Shown: piece after piece, positions 24,544 through 33,182 of the stretch
How positions within the stretch are numbered: the first letter of the stretch is position 1
Layout: the number at the start of each line of letters is the position of its first letter
DNA from: Streptomyces minutiscleroticus
Lineage (GTDB): Bacteria > Actinomycetota > Actinomycetes > Streptomycetales > Streptomycetaceae
Direction: 5' to 3'
DNA length: 64,000 bases
NCBI RefSeq assembly: GCF_014650875.1
Contig: NZ_BMVU01000006.1
Location: 124,001 to 188,000 of the forward strand
The notes under the pieces: model-generated
What the model was told of the DNA's origin: nothing
The model's database searches: none
Seen by the model: the letters and a program-made list of their open reading frames with translations, nothing else
Translations under genes and position numbers: made by a program

Positions 24544-25155
24544 AGCACCGGCCCCGGCCGAAACACCGGGCCGGCCGAAGCACCGGTCGTGGCGCCGGGC
24601 GGCCGGCGGCGCCGGCTCGCCGGTGCCGAGCCCCTGACAAGTCCCTGATGGGCCAGGGGGCCGTCCGGGCTGCCCGTTCCTCGGGACGCGGTCCGCGGGG
24701 CGTCCCCGGAGCCGCCCGACACACGAGGAAGTCGTCCGGCCCGGTCGTCCGGCGCGGCGGAACGCCCAGCGGCCGTCCGCCCACGCCGTCGCCCGCGGTG
24801 TGTGCGACGCGCGCACCGTCCCGGCGTGCGCGTCGCACACACCGGACCCCGCACCCGTCTGATACTGATGGACGCCGGGCCCCGGACCTCCCCCGTCACC
24901 TCGTCCGCCGCGTCCTGTCCCCCGCCCGCCCCGCGGATCATGCGATCACCGCGCTCGCCCGCGCACAGCGGCGGAACCGGCTCCCCGGCCCGGATGCCCA
25001 CCGCGCTCGACGCCCCGGCCGGCGGCCGCCCCGCCGCTCCGCTCCACCGGCGCGGGCACCGCACCCCGGTCCGGCCCCGGCCGCCACGCCCAACCCGTCC
25101 ACCATCGCACGCGGCCCGGTCGGCGACCCGGCCCGCCGCAAGGAGGGAAACACCG
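24544..25155. other. 612-bp intergenic region without a recognisable gene
   Basis: Open frames on both strands here are Arg/Pro/Gly-rich and show no conserved features. The only structured element is the long inverted repeat at 24797-24843. AGGAGGGAAA at 25141-25150 is the ribosome-binding site of the following dehydrogenase gene. Confidence 0.5.
24797..24843. repeat. Long inverted repeat (16-bp arms) between phzF-like and ADH genes
   Basis: GGTGTGTGCGACGCGC at 24797-24812 is the exact reverse complement of 24828-24843, with a 15-nt loop that allows partial extension of the stem. It lies about 250 bp after the phzF-like stop and 310 bp before the ADH start, so it could be a late terminator or a protein-binding palindrome. 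There is no T-tract. Confidence 0.65.
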
Positions 25156-26265
25156 ATGAGCACCACGGCCACCGCCGCCGTCCTGCCCGCCACCGGGCAG
25201 CCGTTCGCCCTGCAGGAGGTCACCCTCGACGACCCGCGTCCCGACGAGGTCCTCGTCCGGATCGTCGCCGCGGGCGTCTGCGGCACCGACATGGGCGTAC
25301 AGGCCGGGCACATCCCCTTCCCGCTGCCCGGCGTACTGGGCCACGAGGGCGCCGGCGTCGTCGAGGCCGTCGGCTCGTCGGTGACCACCGCCGCCCCCGG
25401 CGACAAGGTGCTGCTGACCTTCACCAGCTGCGGCACCTGCCCCAACTGCCTGGCCGGTCACCCGGCCTACTGCGAGACGTTCCTGCCCCGCAACCTGGTC
25501 GGCGGCGCCCGTCCCGACGGTTCGAGCCCCGTCCACGGTGCCGACGGCGACCTCAACGCCCACTTCTTCGCCCAGTCGTCCTTCGCCACGTACGCGCTGG
25601 CCGAGGAGCGCAACGTCACCGTCGTCTCCCAGGACGCCGACCTGGCGGTGCTCGCCCCGCTCGGCTGCGGCGTGCAGACCGGCGCCGGCGCGGTCTTCAA
25701 CGTGCTCAGACCCACCCCGGGCAGCAGCATCGCCGTCCTCGGCGCCGGCGCGGTCGGGCTGTCCGCGGTCATGGCCGCCGCGCTCACCGGCGCCCGGCGC
25801 ATCATCGTCGCCGACCTCGTCGACTCCCGCCTCGAACTCGCCCGCGAACTCGGCGCCACCCACGTCGTCAACTCCGGCGAGACCGACCTGGAGACAGCGT
25901 TGAAGGACCTCACCGGTGGACGCGGGGTGGAGTACGCGGCGGAGACGACCGGCCTCGCCCGCCTGCTGGAGGCCGGCATCCGGGCCCTGGCCCCGATGGG
26001 CACCATCGGTGTGATCGGCGCCCCGGCCGCGGGCACCACGGCCGCCTTCGACGTCAACTTCCTGCTCAACGGCCGCGGCATCGTCGGCATCACCGAGGGC
26101 GACTCCGTCCCGCAGCTGTTCCTGCCCGCCCTGGTCGAGCTGGTCCTGCAGGGCCGGATGCCGCTGGAGAAGCTGATCCGGCACTACCCGTTCGACGCGA
26201 TCAACGACGCCACCGCCGCGGCCAGGAGCGGCGAGGTCCTCAAGGCGGTACTGCGGGTCGGCTGA
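25156..26265 (+). CDS. Zinc-dependent NAD(P) alcohol dehydrogenase (aryl-alcohol type)
   Basis: A 369-residue medium-chain dehydrogenase. The catalytic-zinc region is AAGVCGTDMG with GHEGAGVVEAVGSS. The structural-zinc cysteines are SCGTCPNCLAGHPAYC. The nucleotide-binding motif is VLGAGAVGLSAVMAA. PLGCGVQTGAGAV is typical of the aryl/benzyl alcohol dehydrogenase group. AGGAGG stands about 10 bp before the ATG. It stands alone between non-coding DNA and a converging SUKH-like gene. Confidence 0.9.
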   Translation: MSTTATAAVLPATGQPFALQEVTLDDPRPDEVLVRIVAAGVCGTDMGVQAGHIPFPLPGVLGHEGAGVVEAVGSSVTTAAPGDKVLLTFTSCGTCPNCLAGHPAYCETFLPRNLVGGARPDGSSPVHGADGDLNAHFFAQSSFATYALAEERNVTVVSQDADLAVLAPLGCGVQTGAGAVFNVLRPTPGSSIAVLGAGAVGLSAVMAAALTGARRIIVADLVDSRLELARELGATHVVNSGETDLETALKDLTGGRGVEYAAETTGLARLLEAGIRALAPMGTIGVIGAPAAGTTAAFDVNFLLNGRGIVGITEGDSVPQLFLPALVELVLQGRMPLEKLIRHYPFDAINDATAAARSGEVLKAVLRVG

Positions 26266-26323
26266 GCGGCCCGGGCGCCCGGGCCGCCGCCCCTCCCGCC
26301 CCCACCGGCAGGGCCGGAGAGAT

Positions 26324-26779
26324 CTACAGGCCCATGCTCGTGACGAAGGCCGAGAAGGTGGGCGCCACGACCCGCCACCGGCACAGGAGGGGGTCCGTCC
26401 AGAAGTCACTGCCGACGACGCGGGGATCCGAGGGATCGGTGCGGTAGTCGAGTGCCAGGGCACCGTCGGCGCCGGGGTCGCGAGTGACGGCGATCAGCAC
26501 GGCCTGCTCGACGTCGAGCCAGGGCAGTTCGAGCGGGGTGTCCGCCCTGCTCCCGCGTGCCTCGCGGAAGAAGGCGCAGTACGGGTCGTCGGCGAACATG
26601 TCCATCGAGCGGGACGCCGACTCCATCTGCTCCGCGCTCGACACGAGGACCAGCGGGTCCTGGAACCATGGGACGGCCTCCGCCAGTACCTCGTCACCCG
26701 GATGACGCCAGAGGCCGCGTTCCATCAGGGCCGTCAGCAGGCCCGGCAGGGCAAGTCCACGGACTGTCGAGCGCTCCAT
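26324..26779 (-). CDS. SMI1/KNR4 (SUKH)-like protein
   Basis: A 151-residue cytosolic protein. The C-terminal pattern LPWLDVEQAVLIAVTR, ALDYRTDPSDPRVVGSDFW and WRVVAPTFSAFV resembles SUKH/SMI1-KNR4 family proteins, which often serve as immunity proteins to contact-dependent toxins. No toxin gene is adjacent, so that role is not supported here. The start at 26779 is the first Met before the conserved region. Confidence 0.6.
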   Translation of the reverse strand: MERSTVRGLALPGLLTALMERGLWRHPGDEVLAEAVPWFQDPLVLVSSAEQMESASRSMDMFADDPYCAFFREARGSRADTPLELPWLDVEQAVLIAVTRDPGADGALALDYRTDPSDPRVVGSDFWTDPLLCRWRVVAPTFSAFVTSMGL

Positions 26780-27047
26780 GGCGCACAGCTTCGCACGAAG
26801 GGACGACCACGCCGCTGGTGGACCGGCAGGGGGCCGATCAACGCGGTGGAGGCGCCCATCAGGCCCATGGCGAAGACCGGTCCGCCGCCGGCCGATCCGG
26901 TCCCCGGTGCGGCCGGACGGCAGGTCCCCGATCGGTCGCGCCACGAAGCGCCGACCGCGAAGGCGTCGGAGGCGCCGGGAGGGTGCGGGGTGTCCCGGGT
27001 ATGCCGAGGTGCCGTCTCCCTGTGCGGTCCGTACCGGTCCGCGCCGC

Positions 27048-28193
27048 TCAGCGGCCCGCGAAGGGGACGGTCGCGGGCTCCGCCCTCCGCGGCCCGGCGG
27101 GGTGCCGCCACAGTCCGCGCGCGGCGAGCAGCGGGAGCACGCCCTCGCCGAACCAGTAGGCCTCCTCCAGGTGCGGGTAGCCGGAGAGCACGAACTCCTC
27201 GATGCCCAGCGCGTGGTACTCGGCGATCCGGTCGGCGACCTCGGTGTGGCTGCCGACCAGGGCCGTGCCCGCGCCGCCGCGCACGAGGCCGACGCCCGCC
27301 CACAGGTTGGGGTGGATCTCCAGGTCGGCGGTGGATCCGCCGTGCAGGGCGAGCATCCGGCGCTGGCCCTCGGACTCGCTGCGGGCAAGGCCGGCCTGGA
27401 CGCGGGCGACGGTGTCCGGGTCGATGCGGGACAGCAGGCGCTCGGCCTCGGCCCAGGCCTGGGCGGCCGTGTCCCGGGTGATGACGTGCAGCCGGATGCC
27501 GAACCGGACCTCCCGGCCCTCCCCGGCGGCCAGCTTGCGGATCCAGGCGATCTTCTCCGCGACCTGCGCCGGGGGTTCGCCCCAGGTGAGGTAGACGTCC
27601 GAGTGCCGGGCGGCGACCGGGCCGGCCGCGGCCGACGAGCCGCCGAAGTAGATCGGCGGGGCCGTCTCGGGCAACCGGTGCAGCTGCGCCCCCTCGACGC
27701 GCAGGTGCGTGCCCTCGTGGTTCACCGTCTCGCCGCGCCACAGCGCGCGGACGATGCCCAGGAACTCGTCGGCGCGGGCGTAGCGGGCGTCCTTGTCCAG
27801 GAAGTCGCCGTAGGCGCGCTGCTCCCGCGACTCGCCACCGGTGACCACGTTGAGCAGCAGGCGGCCGTGGGACTGGCGCTGGTAGGTGGCGGCCATCTGG
27901 GCCGAGGTGGTCGGCGATATCTGGCCCGGCCGGAAGGCCACCAGGAACTTCAGCCGCTCGGTCACCCCGACGAGCATCGCGGTGCTCAGCCAGGCGTCCT
28001 CGCACCAGGCGCCGGTGGGCGTGAGCGCGCCGACGAACCCCAGCTGCTCGGCGCTGCGCGCGATCTGGCCCAGGTAGGCGGTCGTGGGCGGGCGGTCGCC
28101 GCCGGCCGCACCGGTGCGCACGCCGTGGCCGCCGCCGACGATGTCGCGGCTGTCGCCGTTGGTGGGCAGGAACCAGTGGAAGGTGAGTGACAT
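27048..28193 (-). CDS. ssuD: FMNH2-dependent alkanesulfonate monooxygenase
   Basis: A 381-residue bacterial luciferase-like (TIM barrel) monooxygenase. FHWFLPTNGDSRDIVGGGHG and PTTAYLGQIARSAEQLGF form the family N-terminus; LLLNVVTGGES and DEFLGIVRALWRGE are SsuD hallmarks. It cleaves alkanesulfonates to aldehyde and sulfite using FMNH2 from an SsuE-type reductase. It is the last gene of the ssuE-sfnB-ssuD operon. Confidence 0.92.
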   Translation of the reverse strand: MSLTFHWFLPTNGDSRDIVGGGHGVRTGAAGGDRPPTTAYLGQIARSAEQLGFVGALTPTGAWCEDAWLSTAMLVGVTERLKFLVAFRPGQISPTTSAQMAATYQRQSHGRLLLNVVTGGESREQRAYGDFLDKDARYARADEFLGIVRALWRGETVNHEGTHLRVEGAQLHRLPETAPPIYFGGSSAAAGPVAARHSDVYLTWGEPPAQVAEKIAWIRKLAAGEGREVRFGIRLHVITRDTAAQAWAEAERLLSRIDPDTVARVQAGLARSESEGQRRMLALHGGSTADLEIHPNLWAGVGLVRGGAGTALVGSHTEVADRIAEYHALGIEEFVLSGYPHLEEAYWFGEGVLPLLAARGLWRHPAGPRRAEPATVPFAGR

Positions 28194-28205
28194 GACGGGA
28201 TCCTC

Positions 28206-28268
28206 GGTCGGTGGTCGGTGGTCGGTGGCCGGTGGCCGGTGGCCGGATGTCGGTGGCCGGATGTCGGT
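28206..28268. repeat. Nine-copy 7-bp tandem repeat between sfnB and ssuD
   Basis: Nine consecutive heptamers of the form GGTCGGT or GGCCGGT (some GGCCGGA/TGTCGGT) fill 28206-28268 of the 87-bp gap between sfnB and ssuD. The homogenised 5-prime copies (three identical, then two identical) indicate recent slippage expansion. It would be transcribed as part of the operon mRNA. Confidence 0.9.
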
Positions 28269-28280
28269 GGGGCGGGCGGG

Positions 28281-29483
28281 TCAGAGCAGTCCGTGGCGGG
28301 GCGGCGGGGTGCCGTTGAGGACGTAGCGGCCGATGTGCTGGACCTTCCAGCGGGAGGGGTCGTGCAGGGTGTGGGTGCGGGCGTTGCGCCAGTGCCGGTC
28401 CAGGTTCAGGGAGGCCAGGCCGGAGCGGGTGCCGGAGACCTCGAAGAGCGCGGAGGAGAGCTCCACCGCGACCGGGTCGGCGAAGGCCTTCGCGGTGGCC
28501 ACGGCGATCGAGGCGGCGGCCGCCGAGGCGTCGGTGAGGTCGGCCCGGGCCGCGTCCGCCTCACGGGCGGCGCGTTCCAGCAGCGCCTCGGCCGCGCGCA
28601 GCCGCACCGCCAGCTCGCCGAAGCGCTGGATCAGCAGCGGGTCCTCGGTGGCCCGCTCGACCCCGGCCTCGAACCAGGGGCGGGTACGGGTGCGGACGAA
28701 CTCCGCGGCCTCCGCGAGCGCGCCCCCGGCGATGCCGACGTCGATCGCGGCGTGCAGCAGCTGCGCCACCGCGCCGTGCACCTGCGGTCCGTCGAAGGTG
28801 AGGTGGTGCGGGACGACGTGTCCGGCCGGTACGCGGACACCGTCCAGGTGGACCGTGCCGCTGGCGGTGGTGCGCTGGCCCATCCCGTCCCAGTCGTCGA
28901 CCACGGTGAGGCCGGGCGCGTCCCGGGGGACGTAGGCGACGTACAGCAGCTCGTCCTCGGCGCGGGCCAGCACCGGCACCCAGTGCGCGAAGAGCGCGCC
29001 GGTGCTGTAGTGCTTGGTGCCGGTGAGGACGTGGTCCCCGTCGGGGCCGGCGGTCAGCCGCGTCCGGTAGTCCTGCACGTGCTTGGTCCCGGCCTCGGAC
29101 TGGGCGTTGCCGAACCGCTTGCCCGCCAGGATCTCCGCGAAGAAGAAGCGCTGCTGCTCCGGAGTGCCCCGGTCGCGCAGCACGTTGACGTACGCGAAGT
29201 GGCTCTGCGGGATCTGCGCCAGGCTCGGGTCGGCCGCGGCGAGCAGGCGGAAGACCTCGGCCAGGGTCGTGAGCGAGACGTCGGCCCCGCCGTAGTGGGC
29301 GGGGACGGTGATGCCGAGCAGGCCGGCGGCGGAGAGCCGGTCGAGTTCGGCGGTGGGAAGGATACGTTCGGCGTCGCGGCGCTCGGCTCCGGCGGCGAAC
29401 TCGGCGGCCAGGGCGCGGGCGGCGGCCAGCGCTTCGTCATCGGTTCTGATGACCGTGGCGGCGGAGGGGACTGTGCTGGTCAC
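28281..29483 (-). CDS. sfnB: SfnB-family sulfur acquisition oxidoreductase (acyl-CoA dehydrogenase fold)
   Basis: A 400-residue flavin-dependent enzyme of the acyl-CoA dehydrogenase/FMNH2 monooxygenase fold. LLGITVPAHYGGADVS, QIPQSHFAYVNVLRDRG and GNAQSEAGTK match the SfnB/DszC-like branch, which takes part in dimethylsulfone and related organosulfur assimilation. It sits between ssuE and ssuD genes on the same strand, so it should share FMNH2 from the SsuE-like reductase. Confidence 0.88.
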   Translation of the reverse strand: MTSTVPSAATVIRTDDEALAAARALAAEFAAGAERRDAERILPTAELDRLSAAGLLGITVPAHYGGADVSLTTLAEVFRLLAAADPSLAQIPQSHFAYVNVLRDRGTPEQQRFFFAEILAGKRFGNAQSEAGTKHVQDYRTRLTAGPDGDHVLTGTKHYSTGALFAHWVPVLARAEDELLYVAYVPRDAPGLTVVDDWDGMGQRTTASGTVHLDGVRVPAGHVVPHHLTFDGPQVHGAVAQLLHAAIDVGIAGGALAEAAEFVRTRTRPWFEAGVERATEDPLLIQRFGELAVRLRAAEALLERAAREADAARADLTDASAAAASIAVATAKAFADPVAVELSSALFEVSGTRSGLASLNLDRHWRNARTHTLHDPSRWKVQHIGRYVLNGTPPPRHGLL

Positions 29484-29532
29484 GGCTGGGAGGCTCCGGT
29501 CGGGTGCGGAGGGCGGGATCGGGCGGGGTGTT

Positions 29533-29631
29533 GTCGTGGCGGATCGTGCGGACCGGTCGTCGTGGCGAACCGTGTGGGCCGGTCGTCTTGGCGGGCCGTG
29601 TGGGTGTCGTCGTGGCGGATCGTGCGGACCG
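29533..29631. repeat. Four imperfect 26-bp tandem repeats between ssuE and sfnB
   Basis: Units of about 26 bp with the form GTCGTCGTGGCGGATCGTGC plus GGACCG start at about 29533, 29556, 29582 and 29606. The first and last are nearly identical over 23 bases; the middle two are diverged and the third is a few bases short. They lie within a 192-bp gap of the operon. Confidence 0.85.
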
Positions 29632-29675
29632 GTCGTCGCCGGTCCTTCGGGCGCCGGCTCGCGGACGCCTCGGTG

Positions 29676-30230
29676 TCAGCCGGCGACGGCGAGGGGGCGG
29701 CGGGCCGCGAGGACGGCGGAGAACCCGTCGACGACCTGGTGCAGTTCGCGGGCGGTCTCCGGCGGGAGGGACACCGCCCCGTCGGCGGCGACGGTGATCC
29801 GTCGGTCCAGTACGAACCTGCCGGGCAGCACATGGTCGGCGCCCATGGAACTGAGCACCGGCCGCAGTGCGTAGTCCACGGCCAGAATGTGCGCCGGGCT
29901 GCCGCCGGTGGCCAGCGGGAGGACGGCCTTGCCGGCCAGCGCGTACTGCGGCAGCAGGTCGAGGAGTGTCTTGAGCAGACCGGAGTAGGCGGCCTTGTAG
30001 ACGGGTGTCCCTATCACCACGCCGTCGGCGCGCTCGAACAGCCGGGCCGCGTCCAGGATCTCCGGATGCGTCAGGTCCGCCCCGAGCAACGCGTCGGCGG
30101 GCAGGGCGCGCACGTCGAGGGGGACCACCTCGTGCCCCTGCGCGGTCAGCCGGGTGTCGAGGTGGCGCAGCAGACGGCCGGTGCGCGAGACCGGGGAGGG
30201 ACTTCCGGAGACGGAGAGCACGACGGGCAT
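29676..30230 (-). CDS. ssuE: NADPH-dependent FMN reductase (SsuE-like)
   Basis: A 184-residue flavodoxin-fold reductase. VVLSVSGSPSPVSRTG is the FMN phosphate-binding loop, VVIGTPVYKAAYSGLLKTLLDLLP is the conserved FMN-binding block, and AVLPLATGGSPAH follows. It supplies FMNH2 to SsuD and SfnB encoded just downstream. It lies first among the enzymes of the operon, 440 bp after the cysteine leader peptide. Confidence 0.93.
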   Translation of the reverse strand: MPVVLSVSGSPSPVSRTGRLLRHLDTRLTAQGHEVVPLDVRALPADALLGADLTHPEILDAARLFERADGVVIGTPVYKAAYSGLLKTLLDLLPQYALAGKAVLPLATGGSPAHILAVDYALRPVLSSMGADHVLPGRFVLDRRITVAADGAVSLPPETARELHQVVDGFSAVLAARRPLAVAG

Positions 30231-30669
30231 GAGGGAGCACTCCTTGGTCGGGTGGGCGGGATGCGGAGCGGTACTGAACGGGGCGGGGCGGGGCGGCCGG
30301 TCCGCCCCGCGCGTGTCCTTGACTCCGACGCGGGCGCGGCAGCCGGCGCGGGCACGGCGCCCGGCGCGTCCGCCCGCCCCGTCAGCGGGACGCCCGGCAC
30401 GTCCGCGGGACGGGTCGGCGTGCCGGCCGGCCGCACGCGCTCCGGGGCCGGGCGACGAAGCGCGCGGCCCCGGACGGCACCGCGGCCGCGAACGGGTTCG
30501 GTGTCGCCCGACGGCACGCGGGCGCCCCGGAGAGCGGGCGGGCAGGCGGAGACACCTCCCGGCCGGGAGGCAGGACGGCGGACTTGCGGCGGATGCCGGG
30601 GGTCAGGACTCCTCGGAGCCCGTCAGGGCAGGCGGCCGCCGGCGGGGGGAAGCGCGGGGGCGGGGCGCG
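30231..30669 (-). other. Long leader between the cysteine leader peptide and ssuE
   Basis: About 440 nt of probable untranslated leader rich in potential hairpins. A perfect 16-nt palindrome lies at 30555-30570 (CCTCCCGGCCGGGAGG), and a 9-bp stem with 5-nt loop lies at 30288-30310, about 60 nt before the ssuE start. Such structures could be the terminator and antiterminator of a cysteine attenuator; no U-tract follows either one, so Rho-dependent control is also possible. Confidence 0.45.
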
Positions 30670-30762
30670 TCAGCGCGCGGCGCGACAGCACGCACAGAGG
30701 GCGCTGGACACACGCACGAGGTCGACGTGGCGTCGCCGCGTGAGGTCGTTGCGCATCATCAT
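30670..30762 (-). CDS. Cysteine-responsive leader peptide of the ssu operon
   Basis: A 30-codon open frame on the minus strand: three Met codons, then RNDLTRRRHVDLVRVSSALC followed by ACC RAAR and stop. This is the conserved actinobacterial putative leader peptide (RNDLTxRRHVDLxRV...) found before sulfur-assimilation operons. Three cysteine codons (TGT, TGC, TGT within four codons) sit near the end, as required for attenuation by cysteinyl-tRNA supply. Polycysteine leader ORFs act as cysteine-sensing attenuators in mycobacteria. The third ATG (30756) could be the real start. It is divergent from the LysR gene with 85 bp between starts. Confidence 0.88.
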   Translation of the reverse strand: MMMRNDLTRRRHVDLVRVSSALCACCRAAR

Positions 30763-30826
30763 GGCCACGATTCAAGCAGGTCATGGGCGGACCCGTCGAG
30801 TACGGCACCGTCACGGATCCGCGATG

Positions 30827-30837
30827 CCCTGATAGGG
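30827..30837. promoter_or_regulatory. Palindrome in the divergent LysR/leader promoter
   Basis: CCCT-GAT-AGGG at 30827-30837 lies 11 bp before the LysR start codon and about 65 bp upstream of the leader peptide start, a position suited to a LysR-type activator that autorepresses. The symmetry is short, so the assignment is tentative. Confidence 0.35.
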
Positions 30838-30847
30838 TTCCCCTTTC

Positions 30848-31762
30848 ATGCGGATCGAACAGCTCGAGTACTTCCAGACGGTGGCGCGCCTCGGTTCCCT
30901 GCGCCGCGCCGCCGAGGAATTGCACCTCTCGCAGCCCGCGCTCAGCGAGACCGTCCGCAATCTGGAGCGCGAGCTCGGCGTCGGGCTGCTGGACCGCCGC
31001 CGGTCCGGCGCCCGGGCCAGCGACGCCGGGCGCGAACTGCTGCCGCACGTCGCCGCCGTCCTGGAGGCGGTGGACCGGCTGCGCCAGGCCGCCGACCGCC
31101 AGCACCGGGTCAGCCGCACGGTCAGGCTCGGCACCGTGCACGCCGCGACCGTCCCCCTCCTCGTCCCCACCGTCCACGACTTCCGCGAGGCGCATCCGCA
31201 GACCCAGGTCGAGGTGGTCACCGCCCAGCAGGCCGAGATCCATCGGCTGCTGTCCGAGGGCGGCCTCGACCTGGGGCTGGTGAACTACCTCACCGGGGAC
31301 GACCTCCCGCCGGACCTGGAGTCCACCGGGCTGCTGCGCGGCCGCCCGGTGGTCTGCGTCCGCCCGGACAGCCCACTGGCCGCCCACTCCGCCGTGACCG
31401 TCGACGCGCTGCTGTCCGAGCCCCTCGTCGTGATGCGGGCCGGTTATGTGATGCACCGTTACGTGCACCGGCTGCTGCGCGGGCGCAGCCCCGCCTTCTC
31501 GTACTCCACCGACGGCGCCGAGATGGGCAAGCTGATGGTCGCGGAGGGGCTGGGTGCCACCGTGCTGCCCGACTTCAGTGTCATCGGCGACCCGCTGGAG
31601 CGCAGCGGCGCCCTCACCTGGCGCCCGCTCGTCGACGACGGGACGGACACGGACACCGAGGTGCTCATGGTCGTCCAGCGCCGCCGTTCGGCCTCCCACC
31701 CCCGCGCGGCACGGGATCTGCACGACATCCTGCTGGAGCGGGCGCGGCGGTACCGGCACTGA
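30848..31762 (+). CDS. LysR-family transcriptional regulator of the sulfonate operon
   Basis: A 304-residue LysR-type regulator. MRIEQLEYFQTVARLGSLRRAAEELHLSQPALSETVRNLE is the winged HTH, given here only as its recognisable halves EYFQTVARLGSLRRAAEELH and LSQPALSETVRNLE. A periplasmic-binding-like effector domain follows from about residue 90. It is transcribed divergently from the leader peptide-ssuE-sfnB-ssuD operon, the standard place for its activator. The effector is probably a sulfur metabolite, by context. Confidence 0.9.
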   Translation: MRIEQLEYFQTVARLGSLRRAAEELHLSQPALSETVRNLERELGVGLLDRRRSGARASDAGRELLPHVAAVLEAVDRLRQAADRQHRVSRTVRLGTVHAATVPLLVPTVHDFREAHPQTQVEVVTAQQAEIHRLLSEGGLDLGLVNYLTGDDLPPDLESTGLLRGRPVVCVRPDSPLAAHSAVTVDALLSEPLVVMRAGYVMHRYVHRLLRGRSPAFSYSTDGAEMGKLMVAEGLGATVLPDFSVIGDPLERSGALTWRPLVDDGTDTDTEVLMVVQRRRSASHPRAARDLHDILLERARRYRH

Positions 31763-31892
31763 CCACCGGGCGGCCGGGAACGGCCCGTCCGGCGAGGACG
31801 GTGCCGTGCCGCCGTCCTGCGCACCGGCGCCCCGTCGTCGGTCCCCGGGCGTGCGGTGACCGCCCGTGTCAGCCGACCCGGCGGACACGGCC

Positions 31893-31934
31893 GGCCGGCC
31901 GGCTGTTCCGGCCGGCCGGCTGTTCCGGCCGGCC
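31893..31934. repeat. 17-bp tandem repeat in the LysR/RTX intergenic region
   Basis: GGCCGGCCGGCTGTTCC occurs twice in tandem at 31893-31909 and 31910-31926, followed by a partial third copy. It lies in the 297-bp gap 31763-32059, in which no gene was recognised. Confidence 0.75.
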
Positions 31935-32059
31935 GTGGCGGGCCCGGGGCCCGCCATGTCACCGGGCGCGCCCCGGCGGACCGGCGCGCACGGGTTCTCA
32001 CCGACGTGCGACGGGTCACCGGCCCGGTCCGGGGCCCCTCCCCACGGCAGGGACCGGGC

Positions 32060-32905
32060 TCAGTTCTGGTGCACCTCGTTGCTGCCGGGGCCGCCGGAGA
32101 GCCGGTCGGTTCCCGGGCCGCCCCACAGGACGTCGTCACCGCTGTTGCCCCACAGTGTGTCGTCACCGTCCTCGCCGTACAGCTCGTCGTCGCCCTTGCC
32201 GCCGTAGAGGACGTCGGCGCCGCCCCGGCCGTACAGGACGTCGGCGCCGTCGTCGCCGTGCAGGTTGTTCTCCTCGCCGGTGCCGGTCAGGGAGTCGTTC
32301 CCGGTGCCGCCGAAGCAGTCCTGCCCGCAGTCGGTGAGGACGTCGTCGCCCGGGCCGCCGTACGAGCCGAAGCCGAACGGGCCGCCGCCACCGTTCAGGC
32401 GGTCGTCGCCGTCCTCGCCGTGGAGCATGGCGGACGCGGACCCCGTGAGCACGTCGTCGCCCGCGCCGCCGTGGACCCCGGCCCACGCGTCGCTGTCCGG
32501 TCCGAGCGTCGCGGTGTCGTCCTCGTCACCGAGGTCGACGTCGTAGTCGTCGGAGTCGTCCGAGTTCAGCGGGATCCCGACCGCGCAGCGCACTACGGTG
32601 CGGTCGTCCTGGGCCGGGTACGAGCACTCGTCCAGCTCCGCCGCGCTCGGGTCGATGGCGATGTCGTACCGGTCGCGGAAGGTCAGGACGTAGAACGACT
32701 CGAACTCACCGCGCTGTTCCGTCTCCTCGTCGACCGTCAGCCGGTTCTGCTGGCCGGGGGCCGCCTTGTACCAGAGCTCGCCGTCCTCGTGGACGACGAC
32801 GGCCGTGCCGTTTGGGGCCGCCTGCACGGCCGGCGCCGCGAAGGCGGTCGCGCCGAGGGCGAGGGTGAGAGCTGCGGTGACGCCGATGGTGCGGTAGGTG
32901 CGCAT
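32060..32905 (-). CDS. Secreted RTX-like calcium-binding repeat protein
   Basis: A 281-residue protein starting [19 protein letters not shown] with a Sec signal peptide ending around [10 protein letters not shown]. After about 130 residues of unassigned sequence with an acidic stretch ([17 protein letters not shown]), the C-terminal half has RTX-type nonapeptides such as [20 protein letters not shown] [29 protein letters not shown] and [10 protein letters not shown], which bind calcium in a parallel beta-roll. There are single Cys in CSYPAQ, RCAVG, and CGQDC. A GAAGGG site lies 8 bp upstream of ATG 32905; an upstream in-frame start at 32953 would precede the signal peptide. The export route is Sec rather than type I, so it is not a classical RTX toxin. 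Function unknown. Confidence 0.8.
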   Translation of the reverse strand: MRTYRTIGVTAALTLALGATAFAAPAVQAAPNGTAVVVHEDGELWYKAAPGQQNRLTVDEETEQRGEFESFYVLTFRDRYDIAIDPSAAELDECSYPAQDDRTVVRCAVGIPLNSDDSDDYDVDLGDEDDTATLGPDSDAWAGVHGGAGDDVLTGSASAMLHGEDGDDRLNGGGGPFGFGSYGGPGDDVLTDCGQDCFGGTGNDSLTGTGEENNLHGDDGADVLYGRGGADVLYGGKGDDELYGEDGDDTLWGNSGDDVLWGGPGTDRLSGGPGSNEVHQN

Positions 32906-33018
32906 ACGGAAGTGACCCTTCGGAACGGAGGTACGTCGTGTGCGTGCGTTCACCCGGTCAGATCAGGGAGCCGACGGCGGAGTTGTGGTGCCGGCGATGA
33001 ACAACGACGGAGCGGACG

Positions 33019-33081
33019 GTGACCGGGACATGGACAGCGACCGGGGCATGGGCCGTGACCAGGGCACGGGCAGTGGCCGGG
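33019..33081. repeat. 18-bp tandem repeat upstream of the RTX-like gene
   Basis: Three and a half diverged 18-bp units of the form GTGACCGGGGCATGGGCC cover 33019-33081, in the 277-bp gap between the TPR-like gene and the RTX-like gene. No gene was recognised in the gap. Confidence 0.7.
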
Positions 33082-33182
33082 GGTCAGCTCGTACGGCGTC
33101 GCCCGGCGACGGCCGGTCGGCCACGGCCTGCGGTACCCGTGGTGCCGGGGCGAGCGGTCGCCCCGGCACCGATGACGTCCCG

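Noticed and set aside
26324..26779. SUKH-like protein as immunity partner of a toxin system
   Set aside because: No polymorphic toxin, WXG100 or secretion gene is adjacent.
26780..27047. Short hydrophobic reading on the minus strand (FAMGLMGASTALIGPLPV) suggesting an MFS transporter remnant
   Set aside because: Only one helix-length segment is seen, with no conserved MFS motif, so it is not strong enough to call a pseudogene.
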